Assembly: GCF_017347605.1 (NCBI RefSeq) | Contig: NZ_AP024484.1 | Location: forward strand, 62,001-126,000 | From: Prevotella herbatica | GTDB taxonomy: Bacteria; Bacteroidota; Bacteroidia; Bacteroidales; Bacteroidaceae | Direction of reading: 5' to 3' | Length of the DNA stretch: 64,000 nucleotides | Part shown: positions 19,632-27,418 of the stretch, in pieces | Numbering within the stretch: position 1 is the first letter of the stretch | How the letters are laid out: each line of letters begins with the position of its first letter | Notes under the pieces: model-generated | The model's database searches: none | Told to the model about the DNA's origin: nothing | Seen by the model: only the letters and a program-made list of their open reading frames with translations | Program-made: the position numbers and the translations under genes

Positions 19632-19882
19632 AATTTTTAATGTAACGTATTTAGGGTGTAAAGTTATGAAAAAAAAATGAGATTTACATAATTTTGACCA
19701 CAAAAATCATACAAGTTTTCAATATTAAACGTGATACTTACTCAAGATTTAGTAGACTTGTTGAAGAACTTCTAAAAATTCGCAGATTAGTCCAAATTTT
19801 GTAAGCAATGACTATTAAGCAGTTACATTATTTACACTCTGAATATTTATTATCATTGCCGTATTTGGTTGATGAATGTAAA

Positions 19883-20455
19883 TCATTTACATCCTATAAA
19901 GCAAGTAATTACACAGCTTATTAAAGAAATTAGGATTGCAATCCATGTATAACGAATAGATGTTCTAAATCTCCTCTGTTCTTCTGTTTTAAAATCTTTT
20001 GAATAATCTATCAGTGAATTAGTAACAATACAGTAACTATTAAATAATACCCATAAACAAGTATTTGGGAAAACATCATAAATACGATTTTCCTCATATT
20101 CGTCATCACTAGATGCTTTTATTTTATGCTTCTTCCCCTTTGCATAATAATCTACTATAGAATTAAAGTTCAAAAAAATAAAGCCTTCTTGTTTAAGAAA
20201 AATCAATAGAACAATCGCTTCGTATATTTCTGATTGAAAGTTCCTGCCTTTGTAAGTCTTATATTGGACGCACACACTACTGTAGTCTTCTTTAGCTAAA
20301 TAAGTGTCTTCAAAAGAATTTGGTAAATATTGATCCATAAAGTTTATATCGTATAAAGACATAATTATATCGCCAATAGTTACTTCGCTATCTGGAACGC
20401 ATTTTGTTACGATTTCAGTAACTAATCTTTTTTCATTTTTTGTTAATTCACGCAT
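19883..20455 (-). CDS. Hypothetical protein with C-terminal membrane anchor
   Basis: A 190-residue protein I do not recognise. Most of it is soluble and charged (KNEKRLVTEIVTKCVPDSEVTIGDI, KKHKIKASSDDEYEENRIYD), and the last 22 residues (WIAILISLISCVITCFIGC) form a single TM helix, so it is probably tail-anchored in the inner membrane. It is 70 bp downstream of the large pentapeptide-like membrane protein on the same strand; the two may work together. Codon use is AT-rich like the neighbouring restriction genes. Confidence 0.6.
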   Translation of the reverse strand: MRELTKNEKRLVTEIVTKCVPDSEVTIGDIIMSLYDINFMDQYLPNSFEDTYLAKEDYSSVCVQYKTYKGRNFQSEIYEAIVLLIFLKQEGFIFLNFNSIVDYYAKGKKHKIKASSDDEYEENRIYDVFPNTCLWVLFNSYCIVTNSLIDYSKDFKTEEQRRFRTSIRYTWIAILISLISCVITCFIGCK

Positions 20456-20525
20456 TATAATTTATCATTTAAGTTATATCAAAAAGTATAGTATAGTATA
20501 CTAGTAGTAGCCTACTTCAAAAACT

Positions 20526-22406
20526 TTATTTGCCATACTTTCTAAAGGCTGAAATAGTCTGATATATCCCATAACTAACAAATATCTTTGAAACAAAGAA
20601 TAAAGTATCACCAAGTGCATTTAATTTAATGCCTTCATGTTTTATTATGCCATCTTTTATTATATCATTAAATTTGTCTTTAAAATCTATTAAATAAAAC
20701 ATATGTAGATAGTATTTCCACACCTCACCGAAACTCTCTGATCCATTCCACCCCCATACAAATAAAGGCGTTGACTTTACTCCCCAGGTATTAATCAATG
20801 CGAAAAAAAGCCACGCTGTGACGCATGTAAATAGCACACCTTGTCCCCAACTCATACCAAAAGAATTACTAATACGATTGAGATACAACAAAGTGTATTC
20901 TCTAACTTTCTCTAGTGATTTAATTGGTAACAAAGATAACAAAAGCAAAATTGGCAAAAAACAGATACCGATTGTATTATAGAACCAATTTCTTGTAAAC
21001 CAGCGGAATATATTAGTAATAAATTTATATTTAAAATCAAGATGTTCCGAGTAATACTTCATTTCTTTTGCTTTATAAAACAAAAGATTAACAATATCGT
21101 TTCTCTGAAAATACTCATTTTTAATTTTAGCAATGCTCTCCCTAGAATCATATTCAGTTTCAACGTTTTCGATATTTATATCACCTATGAGAGTCGATTT
21201 GTCTAATTTAATTCTATCTAGTTTTGAATCTTGTATCGTTACAGTGCCTAATATATTTGCATAACTAAAATCTAACGTACCGGCTCTTTTGATAGATTCT
21301 TCATTATTTATATTTCTTATTAATATAAAGGCATCCTTTGTTATTAACGAATTAGAAAAAGAAATTTCATTTGACAATTTAATAGGCTGGCCATTTATGC
21401 CACCAGAATCAGAATCAATAAACAAAAGACTCTTAATTGTTGAAAAAGAAAAATCCAATTTAGATATTGTATCATAATAATTTAGTGAAATAGTTACATT
21501 ATCATCAAAGTGACAATTTCGCATGCATATATCTCCAATCATAACATTATTAATATTCAACTCTTTATGAAAATGTGACCCAAAAAAGTTTATGTGCGAA
21601 AACAGATTATAGTTATTTAAGTAATCATTTCTATAAAGGCGTTCATTGCTAGGTAACTGTAGATCACTAGATACTATTACTCTACCTTTAAATATTGAAC
21701 TAGAGAAATCATAGTAATATTTATTATAGTCAAAAAATGAACAATGCATAAAACAAACATCGCCTTCATAAACGTTACCCGTAAAGCAAATTTTCCTAGC
21801 ATCTTTCCAATCTTCACGAGAAAAAGTAACTGTTTTTTTAAACGTATTGCCTACAAACATTATATTACATATATCGACTGGTAAATTGTAATCATTATCT
21901 ACATTTTGATTAATATCATTTTTTTCAAAACGTACATCTTCAAAAAAGATTGAATTTTGTATATATGACAAACCCAGAAACTTAGTTCCACTAAAAGTTA
22001 CATATTTAAGGAATTTAGTATTCCAAAATTGCATTAAATATATGATAGAATCTGCAAAACTTATTTTATACTTTATTTCAAATTGTATTTGGTCTTTTAC
22101 TGATATGCCACCTCGCTTATCAGGGATTAAATCACTTTCTTTTCCTAAATTGATTATTCCTTCAATTTTACCACATAAATTCCCAATCCAAAAAGGAACA
22201 GGATGTAGTCTATCATCTAAAGAAATTATAAGCCTTGCGAAATTAATTATTGGTTCCGCATTAGGATGCTTTTCCTTCTGTTCTTTAAACCTCTTATTAA
22301 CTATCCAATATAACTTTTCATAAGTATCAATGTAATCTCGTTCTATGCCATCTTTTAATTTGATTTTCTTTATGTTAGGCTGAACTTGCAACTTTCCTTC
22401 TTCCAT
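20526..22406 (-). CDS. Large membrane protein with pentapeptide-like repeats
   Basis: A 626-residue protein without a recognised name. Residues about 130-420 contain irregular strands with a phenylalanine or leucine every few residues (FSGTKFLGLSYIQNSIFFEDVRFEKND, LDFSFSTIKSLLFIDSDS, LDFSYANILGTVTIQDSKLDRIKLDKSTLIG), typical of pentapeptide-repeat beta-helices. The C-terminal third has hydrophobic helices near 478-497 (GICFLPILLLLSLLPI) and 520-540 (GVLFTCVTAWLFFALI), and a final amphipathic stretch (FFVSKIFVSYGIYQTISAF). It lies between the restriction operon and the HigBA remnant. A sensor or effector of a defence module is possible but only inferred from position. Confidence 0.6.
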   Translation of the reverse strand: MEEGKLQVQPNIKKIKLKDGIERDYIDTYEKLYWIVNKRFKEQKEKHPNAEPIINFARLIISLDDRLHPVPFWIGNLCGKIEGIINLGKESDLIPDKRGGISVKDQIQFEIKYKISFADSIIYLMQFWNTKFLKYVTFSGTKFLGLSYIQNSIFFEDVRFEKNDINQNVDNDYNLPVDICNIMFVGNTFKKTVTFSREDWKDARKICFTGNVYEGDVCFMHCSFFDYNKYYYDFSSSIFKGRVIVSSDLQLPSNERLYRNDYLNNYNLFSHINFFGSHFHKELNINNVMIGDICMRNCHFDDNVTISLNYYDTISKLDFSFSTIKSLLFIDSDSGGINGQPIKLSNEISFSNSLITKDAFILIRNINNEESIKRAGTLDFSYANILGTVTIQDSKLDRIKLDKSTLIGDINIENVETEYDSRESIAKIKNEYFQRNDIVNLLFYKAKEMKYYSEHLDFKYKFITNIFRWFTRNWFYNTIGICFLPILLLLSLLPIKSLEKVREYTLLYLNRISNSFGMSWGQGVLFTCVTAWLFFALINTWGVKSTPLFVWGWNGSESFGEVWKYYLHMFYLIDFKDKFNDIIKDGIIKHEGIKLNALGDTLFFVSKIFVSYGIYQTISAFRKYGK

Positions 22407-22849
22407 TTTATCTTTTTATTTTATAGTGATAATTTCAAACTAGATATTTGTTCAATTAAGCATTGTATGAGTTTCGGGTATATCCCTTACATCTCATATA
22501 TATTACAATTCACGTATTTCAGAATAAATTCATCGATATTAGATCTTGTATTTTTCAATGTCCTTTACCAAATATGATTATTTTCGCAAAATTACAAAAA
22601 AAATCAATACATGATATAAAAGTTAGGACTAAATTATTCCGCTGGTGTTTTTCTCTGCGTAACGCTATGAGAAACAAAGCTGCTCCATAGCCCACGCTAG
22701 CCGTTTCTCTGCGAAATAATGCAGCCTGCTGCATTCATCTGCGACCTCTGCGCTATCTGCGAGAGAATAGGCCGTTCACTCAAATAAGCTACAACTGTCT
22801 TTCTCTACGAGATCAGCGGGAGATCTACCATTCTTATAGGTTATTCACT
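22407..22849. other. Intergenic region with interspersed repeat copy A
   Basis: No gene recognised. The left half is plain AT-rich DNA with a possible minus-strand -7 box (TAATTTTG, 22587-22594) for the pentapeptide-like gene. The right half (about 22645-22840) is one copy of the CTGCGAGAGA repeat family. Confidence 0.6.
22645..22840. repeat. CTGCGAGAGA-family interspersed repeat, copy A
   Basis: Contains the family core TCTCTGCGAAATAATGCAGC, a perfect 8-bp hairpin AATGCAGC/GCTGCATT (22718-22735), CTGCGACCTCTGCGCTATC, TGCGAGAGAATA, and the shared tail GGCCGTTCACTCAAAT. The same blocks recur at 23766-23854, 25062-25131 and 35664-35728. Confidence 0.8.
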
Positions 22850-23155
22850 TTATAATACAGCACAAATCTTTCTGATATTATCAAGTCGTTCAGACAATTT
22901 GTTGCTTCTACAAGATAATGCCATATTATAACGAGTCTGCATATTAATAAGCATCTCTGGATTAATACCTAGCGAAGCCTCTACTATCAGAGCGAAGTCT
23001 GTAGTTACAGGGCGTTTGCCATTTAATATTTCATTGAGCATAGTGTAAGAAACTCCTATCAGCTCAGAATAATATTTCTGACTGATTCCCCTACTCTCAA
23101 GTTCTTCTTTGAGCACATCTCCAGGGTGAGTTGGTAATCTCTTTATCTCGTTCAT
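22850..23155 (-). CDS. higA: HigA-family antitoxin (XRE helix-turn-helix)
   Basis: A 101-residue DNA-binding antitoxin. It begins with the family signature LPTHPGDVLKEELESRGISQKYYSEL and has an XRE helix-turn-helix (residues 24-62: ISQKYYSELIGVSYTMLNEILNGKRPVTTDFA). HigA binds and neutralises the HigB RNase and represses the operon. It follows the broken higB by 13 bp, in the higB-higA order usual for this family. The gene appears intact. A 9-bp palindrome upstream of the toxin gene (23522-23544) is a plausible operator. Confidence 0.92.
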   Translation of the reverse strand: MNEIKRLPTHPGDVLKEELESRGISQKYYSELIGVSYTMLNEILNGKRPVTTDFALIVEASLGINPEMLINMQTRYNMALSCRSNKLSERLDNIRKICAVL

Positions 23156-23168
23156 AGTAAATCTATTT

Positions 23169-23477
23169 TTAATAATGATTCGTTAAATCAGTCAATTCAC
23201 ATACCGTTATTTGTTGCTCTCCATCCTTGATTCGTGTTCGGAATTCCAAGCGATATTTGCCATCAACTCTTATAGAGCATTCTTCACTGTTTTCCAACGA
23301 TTCGAAGTTTAAAGAATTAAGTACGAAAAGATCTTCTATGCGCATAGCGCCAATAAGTGTATCCACTCGCTTCTGATATTTCTTAACTACCTGCGGCTAA
23401 AATCTAAACTTTTTATTTTTGCACTTGCCTTCTTCATAGAGTTCGCGCAAATAATCTTTTTCATATACTATTAACAT
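23169..23477 (-). pseudogene. higB: HigB-type toxin gene interrupted by an in-frame amber codon
   Basis: RelE/ParE-superfamily mRNA-cleaving toxin. Read from ATG at 23475-23477 the frame gives MLIVYEKDYLRELYEEGKCK NKKFRF (26 residues), then TAG at 23397-23399, then PQVVKKYQKRVDTLIGAM and on to a normal C-terminus (YRLEFRTRIKDGEQQITVCELTDLTNHY). Total length of 102 codons matches HigB, and family members as I recall have Gln at the stop position, so a single CAG-to-TAG change explains it. Only a start at GTG 23364-23366 would yield a 65-residue C-terminal fragment. The antitoxin downstream remains open, so the toxin was probably inactivated by mutation. Confidence 0.85.
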
Positions 23478-23498
23478 GTTTTCGGTATCTTTACGCTG

Positions 23499-23544
23499 CA
23501 AATATAATATAATGGCTACAATAATTCACTAAATAAGTGAATTA
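23499..23544 (-). promoter_or_regulatory. higBA promoter (-7 box) and candidate operator palindrome
   Basis: Minus-strand TATATTTG (23499-23506) lies 21 bp before the higB ATG and fits TAnnTTTG. Just upstream is a perfect 9-bp inverted repeat TAATTCACT-aaata-AGTGAATTA (23522-23544), in the region where the -33 element would lie, a typical place for autorepression by HigA. Operator role is inferred. Confidence 0.55.
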
Positions 23545-23592
23545 ATTAAAGTTATTTAAGACACCTTTCTCACTCATTTTTTATTCTCAGTG

Positions 23593-23900
23593 CAGCCTCT
23601 CACCGATTCACACAGATGTCTCGTCTCTGCGTAAATCTGCGCTATCTGCGAGAGAATAATCACACAAGAAGACTCAAGCTATTGCACAATGAAAACCCAA
23701 TGTCTCTCGCAGATCTCGCAGATTACGCAGATAAAACCAAAAACAACATTAACTACAATATGTCTTTCTCTGCGAAATAATGCAGCTTGCTGCATTCCTC
23801 TGCGACCTCTGCGTTATCTGCGAGAGAATAGGCCGTTCACTCAAATGCACACTGTTGCATTTACTCTGCGTGAGACAACATCATTCCATCTGCGGGGACC
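23593..23900. repeat. CTGCGAGAGA-family interspersed repeat, copy B (with long inverted arms)
   Basis: Arms 23626-23655 and 23703-23731 are near-perfect inverted copies (TCTGCG...CTGCGAGAGA against TCTCTCGCAGA...CGCAGA, with one indel), enclosing a 47-bp spacer also present in copy D. A second block with the AATGCAGC/GCTGCATT hairpin (23779-23796) and the GGCCGTTCACTCAAAT tail follows. Confidence 0.8.
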
Positions 23901-23916
23901 AAACAAAACAATAAAG

Positions 23917-23944
23917 AGGGATGTGCTTTAGCACATCCCTCTGT
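23917..23944. repeat. 13-bp perfect hairpin
   Basis: AGAGGGATGTGCT pairs with AGCACATCCCTCT across a 2-nt loop. There is no T run on either side, so it is not a standard terminator. It precedes CTGTTGT, which also follows the palindrome at 24227-24249. Confidence 0.7.
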
Positions 23945-24226
23945 TGTTATCCTGCAATCCATACCGTGCAGCTAAGTAGCGCTGTGAGCGCTGCGATTAA
24001 CCATATTAAGTTGGAATTTCGATATAACTTTATCAAAATTAGCACACGATCCTCCACAAATTTAGTTCTTTACGATAGTAAAATTATGAAACCAATTGAG
24101 TCATGAGTATCTAAAATATTTTTTAATTTTTAATTTTCTGATGCCGTTTCCTACATGATTTCACCAAACGCATTGTTATCCAATACGTTAGCTAATGTAT
24201 ATAAGTCCGTTCTTATACATTTTAGG

Positions 24227-24293
24227 GAGTGATTAGGGCCTAATCACTCTGTTGTCCTACATGCTTTGCAGAGTAATAAGGCCCTTATTACTC
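24227..24293. repeat. Pair of 23-bp palindromes
   Basis: GAGTGATTAGG-g-CCTAATCACTC (24227-24249) and GAGTAATAAGG-c-CCTTATTACTC (24271-24293) have the same layout (11-bp arms, 1-nt centre) and similar sequence. They are separated by 21 bp that contain TCCTACAT. Confidence 0.75.
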
Positions 24294-24670
24294 AAAGGCG
24301 CACCGAAATTGGTGATTTTATTCTCGCTACACTTCATACATTTTGACTATAATAGGAATTGATTATAAACATTTGAAGTTATAAATTCTGAAACACTATA
24401 CACATTTTTAAGCTGTTACTAATAATCAGTATAGTTGCATGAAATTCTTTACTGAAAAGATTGGCACATCAAAATGCTATACAAATCCATTTATTTTAAA
24501 ATTTTATTTACAAATAGATGTAAAATTTCTAGCTTTACAATTCGAAAGAAAGGCATTACTGTGATTTACTTTACAGCCAAATACACAACTTAATGGTGGG
24601 ACAAAAAAAGCGATTTTGGTATTATGCTTTGATCAAATTCCATCGTTTTAGGTACAAATACGTGCTAATA

Positions 24671-24701
24671 ATGTAGGAATCATGTAGGAAAGATGTAGGA
24701 A
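24671..24701. repeat. Iteron-like direct repeats, ATGTAGGAA x3
   Basis: ATGTAGGAA occurs at 24671, 24682 and 24693, exactly 11 bp apart (one helical turn), with related ATGTAGG at 24756 and GTGTAGG at 24765. The reverse complement TCCTACAT occurs at 4886, 24149 and 24255. The spacing suggests a protein-binding array; the binding protein is unknown. Confidence 0.65.
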
Positions 24702-24997
24702 AAGGCACTAATATACATGGGTTAATATTCTGATTAGTAATTGTTTAAGTAAAAAATGTAGGTAGTGTAGGTTATTTTTCTTTTTTTCTGGAATCTTTTT
24801 CTATTTAGGGGGTAATGCTCTCCATAAATATCCCTTTATTTTAAGTCATTTTACACGTACTCTATTAAAAATAAATCTTTTAATTACGTTGATTTTATTG
24901 ACGCTTTTTACTTATATTTTTATTCCATAAATCTCAAGTAAACTTGGCTCTGCTCTCACTTGCTTGCTCTTCCATTATCCTAAACTGTAATATAAAC

Positions 24998-25160
24998 TGC
25001 CATTTATCTCGCAGATTTACGCAGACAAACCCCAAAACTACACCAACCACTAACAGTCTTTCTCTGCGAAATAATGCAGCTTGCTGCATTCCTCTTCGTT
25101 ATCTGCGGGAGATACGGCCGTTCACTCAAATAAATCCAACTGTATTTCTCTACGGGAAGC
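24998..25160. repeat. CTGCGAGAGA-family interspersed repeat, copy C
   Basis: ATCTCGCAGATTTACGCAGA, spacer, then TCTCTGCGAAATAATGCAGC with the AATGCAGC/GCTGCATT hairpin (25073-25090), a shortened CTTCGTTATCTGCGGGAGAT block and CGGCCGTTCACTCAAAT. It is more diverged than copies A and B. Confidence 0.7.
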
Positions 25161-25191
25161 CACTACGAAAAAAGCATCTACAGCAATCCGC

Positions 25192-25312
25192 GGGCTCTTT
25201 ACAAAAAGAGCCCCCACACTCGCGTGTGAAGGCTCTCCAATACATCCCCACTGGGATATACTCTTCTTAGACTAAGTAGACTTAGAAGAAATGAATAGAA
25301 TTAACTATTCAT
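25192..25312. other. Cluster of hairpins downstream of the DGR reverse transcriptase
   Basis: Successive inverted repeats: GGGCTCTTT/AAAGAGCCC (25192-25213), CACAC-tcgc-GTGTG (25215-25228), an imperfect CTTCTTAG/CTTAGAAG pair (25262-25288) and ATGAATAG/CTATTCAT (25291-25312). No terminator-like T run is present on the minus strand. It could fold as a 3' structure of the DGR transcript. Confidence 0.5.
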
Positions 25313-25382
25313 GTAATTATTTATAGTGATAATTGTTTAGACGTCCTTCGATTCTCACGAACCTACTCTTCACATGAACGAG

Positions 25383-26630
25383 TCACCAGGGACATCGTAG
25401 AATTGAGTTTTCTTTCTTTAATACGGCTTTTTCTAGGTGTCCTTGTATATACATTACATTCCACCACTCCTTGCCGATATTCTTTATCAACTTCCTGCGC
25501 TGATTATACGCCGAATATTGACGCAGCATTCCTAAATAAGAATTTAAAACTGCTATATATTGTTCTGCATGTTCTTTCGCAAAATTCTCATTACTTTCAG
25601 CAAGCTTATTCCACATGATGAGCTTATCAAAGGCAAAACCTAACGAACGATTATGGATATATAATCTACCTGGCATGATGCGACCACCAATAAAGTTAAC
25701 ACCTTTTGTATAATGCTGCAAATACATTTTTTTAGGATGCAATTCCATGCCACGTTCTGAAAGCCATGAGTAAATACGCTGTTTGATTTCTAACAATCTG
25801 TCTTCACTTCTATCTATCAGAACCATATCGTCAACATAGCGTCCATAATGTTTTATGCCCCAGTCTTCTGTTATCAAATGATCAAGTGGATCAAGTGTAA
25901 ATGCTGCTGATAATTGGCTTGTTAGCCTACCTATTGGAAGTCCATGTTTGCCATCACTATTAAAGAGACTCTTATCCGGAGGAAGGTCTTTCCATTTACT
26001 TCTAGGACATCTACGCACACAATGCTGCTCCGGATTATCCAGCAATATAGATCGTAGCATAAACAATAATGCTGGCAAATCTTTTTCATGATAGTTATCT
26101 ATGATGAATTTTTCCATGTTACGATGTACCATCTGCTTAGGAAGACTCATAAAAAAAGAACGAATATCAAGTTTCATTATATAGCAATCCTGAGTATAGT
26201 TTGCTGAGCATTCACGTATATGTTGATAAATACGATTTATACCATAAAGTGTACCCTTATCTTTCCTTGTTGCATAATTGTCTTCAATAAACTGTTTCTC
26301 AAGTAATGGCTCTATCTTGCTTGCAATCATGTGGTCTACAACACGACTTTCAAAAGACGGAGCAAAAACTTCTCTTAATACAGGATGAGTAACTATAAAT
26401 ACGATAGAGCGCAGGGGACGATATGTGCCGGCATTTATTGCCTTCCATAAGTCCACACACTTTCGCTCATAATCGTATTCAAAGGCAAGTGCATTATACG
26501 AACCGCGTTTATGGCGTCTACAGTCAAAGTAGGCGGTAAATACGTCCTCTAGACATATACCTCCTTCTTCTCCTGGAGCAAAGAGATCCTGCTCTCCAGT
26601 TCCATATTGATTTTGATTCATACTTTGCAT
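25383..26630 (-). CDS. Diversity-generating retroelement (DGR) reverse transcriptase
   Basis: The 415-residue enzyme copies the template-repeat RNA with adenine-specific errors. Visible motifs: LDIRSFF (first catalytic Asp, D155), GLPIGRLTSQLSA (residues 230-242, the LPIGxLTSQ block diagnostic of DGR and group II-related RTs) and YGRYVDDMVLID (catalytic YVDD, 265-268), followed by a thumb-like region. The template repeat lies 44 bp upstream of the start and the variable repeat 1.2 kb upstream, which settles the assignment. It is the last gene of the pilus-DGR array. An alternative start is three codons downstream. Nothing is missing from the catalytic core, so the element looks functional. 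Confidence 0.95.
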   Translation of the reverse strand: MQSMNQNQYGTGEQDLFAPGEEGGICLEDVFTAYFDCRRHKRGSYNALAFEYDYERKCVDLWKAINAGTYRPLRSIVFIVTHPVLREVFAPSFESRVVDHMIASKIEPLLEKQFIEDNYATRKDKGTLYGINRIYQHIRECSANYTQDCYIMKLDIRSFFMSLPKQMVHRNMEKFIIDNYHEKDLPALLFMLRSILLDNPEQHCVRRCPRSKWKDLPPDKSLFNSDGKHGLPIGRLTSQLSAAFTLDPLDHLITEDWGIKHYGRYVDDMVLIDRSEDRLLEIKQRIYSWLSERGMELHPKKMYLQHYTKGVNFIGGRIMPGRLYIHNRSLGFAFDKLIMWNKLAESNENFAKEHAEQYIAVLNSYLGMLRQYSAYNQRRKLIKNIGKEWWNVMYIQGHLEKAVLKKENSILRCPW

Positions 26631-26674
26631 TATTATTTATTTTTATTCGTTTTGCTGTTATCAGGTTTTTCTGC

Positions 26675-26801
26675 AAAAGCCAGAACTGCCCGGACATAAT
26701 GACCATTGTTCTTATTGTCGTAGGTTACGTTGACGTTCGAAGGATTGAAGTTAACTAGTACGGCGTTGTTACTATTATACTCTGAAGCACACCAATTGTA
26801 T
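26675..26801 (-). repeat. DGR template repeat (TR)
   Basis: This 127-bp segment aligns without gaps to 27890-28016. In the aligned core there are 16 differences (26707, 26715, 26716, 26718, 26721, 26725, 26726, 26730, 26737, 26752, 26766, 26767, 26769, 26776, 26778, 26797), and every one is an A on the TR coding (minus) strand; the flanking end position 26801 also fits. Conceptual translation in the target frame reads YNWCASEYNSNNAVLVNF then NPSNVNVTYDNKNNGHYV, rich in AAY Asn codons as is usual for TRs. The 32 bp at its 3' end (26675-26706) are invariant, the expected initiation-of-mutagenic-homology segment. Confidence 0.97.
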
Positions 26802-26950
26802 GTTATCTGTTATGACATTACTAGCCATGCTGTGCTCTGACAGCTACGCCAGTCGATAACCCTTTTTCATTAAAACCGGTTCCCTCCGCTAAGTCATGAC
26901 CGAGCGGACACTCACCAACAAAATCATTCTTGCCACTATATACTAATTTA
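26802..26950 (-). other. TR 5' flank, structured leader of the template RNA
   Basis: Non-coding DNA between the MutS-like accessory gene and TR. It contains a short hairpin TCCGCT/AGCGGA (26885-26908). In other DGRs sequence around TR is needed for cDNA priming; that role is inferred here. Confidence 0.4.
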
Positions 26951-27397
26951 TTAACTCACCATTGACTTTAACACTGATATGAAGTGCATCGCATTCATAG
27001 GAGACGAATTCATCAAATCAAAACTCTTTATGGCATCAACTAATGGATAATTGATTGACACCGTTTCTTTTATTTCTTTTTCTTTATCGTCTACTACCAT
27101 ATTTTCATCAGCAGAGGCATCAACTCCCGTAAAGATAATGACCCCTTCTGCCTCTTCTGATATTTTTCCACCGGCTGATGTTATCATGCTTATAGCTTTT
27201 TGTATACCCGATATAGGGAAACCTGCAACCAGCACATCACCACCACGACGGTGTTTACGTTTTATTTTATAATGCATTAGCCTAGATATGGCATAAGCTG
27301 CTGCATCGTATGCGTGATAAAACATACCTACTTTTACTAAGTATAGATATTTATTATCACCACTCTTTTGTTTTTCTATTAGCTCTAGTTCTTTCAT
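26951..27397 (-). CDS. MutS domain I-like DGR accessory protein
   Basis: A 148-residue protein whose first half reads KYLYLVKVGMFYHAYDAAAYAISRLM, resembling the mismatch-recognition domain I of MutS (VGDFYELF-type motif) but without the MutS ATPase. From memory, MutS-like (MSL) proteins are one class of accessory gene found beside DGR reverse transcriptases, mostly in Bacteroidota. The C-terminal part (residues 95-148) is acidic and then helical with no known motif. It lies 21 bp after the Avd gene and directly upstream of TR. Its biochemical role is unknown; handling of mismatched cDNA/VR heteroduplex is a guess. Confidence 0.75.
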   Translation of the reverse strand: MKELELIEKQKSGDNKYLYLVKVGMFYHAYDAAAYAISRLMHYKIKRKHRRGGDVLVAGFPISGIQKAISMITSAGGKISEEAEGVIIFTGVDASADENMVVDDKEKEIKETVSINYPLVDAIKSFDLMNSSPMNAMHFISVLKSMVS

Positions 27398-27418
27398 GTA
27401 TCGTTGTTAATTTTATTA

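Larger units (their letters stand above)
23478..25382. other. 1.9-kb gene-poor region rich in repeats and hairpins
   Basis: No credible gene. It holds two copies of the CTGCGAGAGA repeat (B and C), a 13-bp perfect hairpin (23917-23944), two 23-bp palindromes (24227-24249, 24271-24293), three ATGTAGGAA direct repeats at 11-bp spacing (24671-24701) and a hairpin cluster just beyond the reverse transcriptase stop (25192-25312). Short ORFs here consist of repeat sequence and are not counted as genes. Confidence 0.7.

Noticed and set aside
20526..22406. Potassium channel assignment for the large membrane protein
   Set aside because: No selectivity filter (TVGYG-type) is visible; only TM helices and pentapeptide-like repeats can be supported.
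23689..23931. 80-codon ORF in the repeat region
   Set aside because: It consists of CTGCGAGAGA-family repeat sequence and resembles other chance ORFs in the repeat copies, such as 24944-25270.
22645..25160. CRISPR-like array
   Set aside because: The repeats are few, of variable length, irregularly spaced and in both orientations, with no cas genes.
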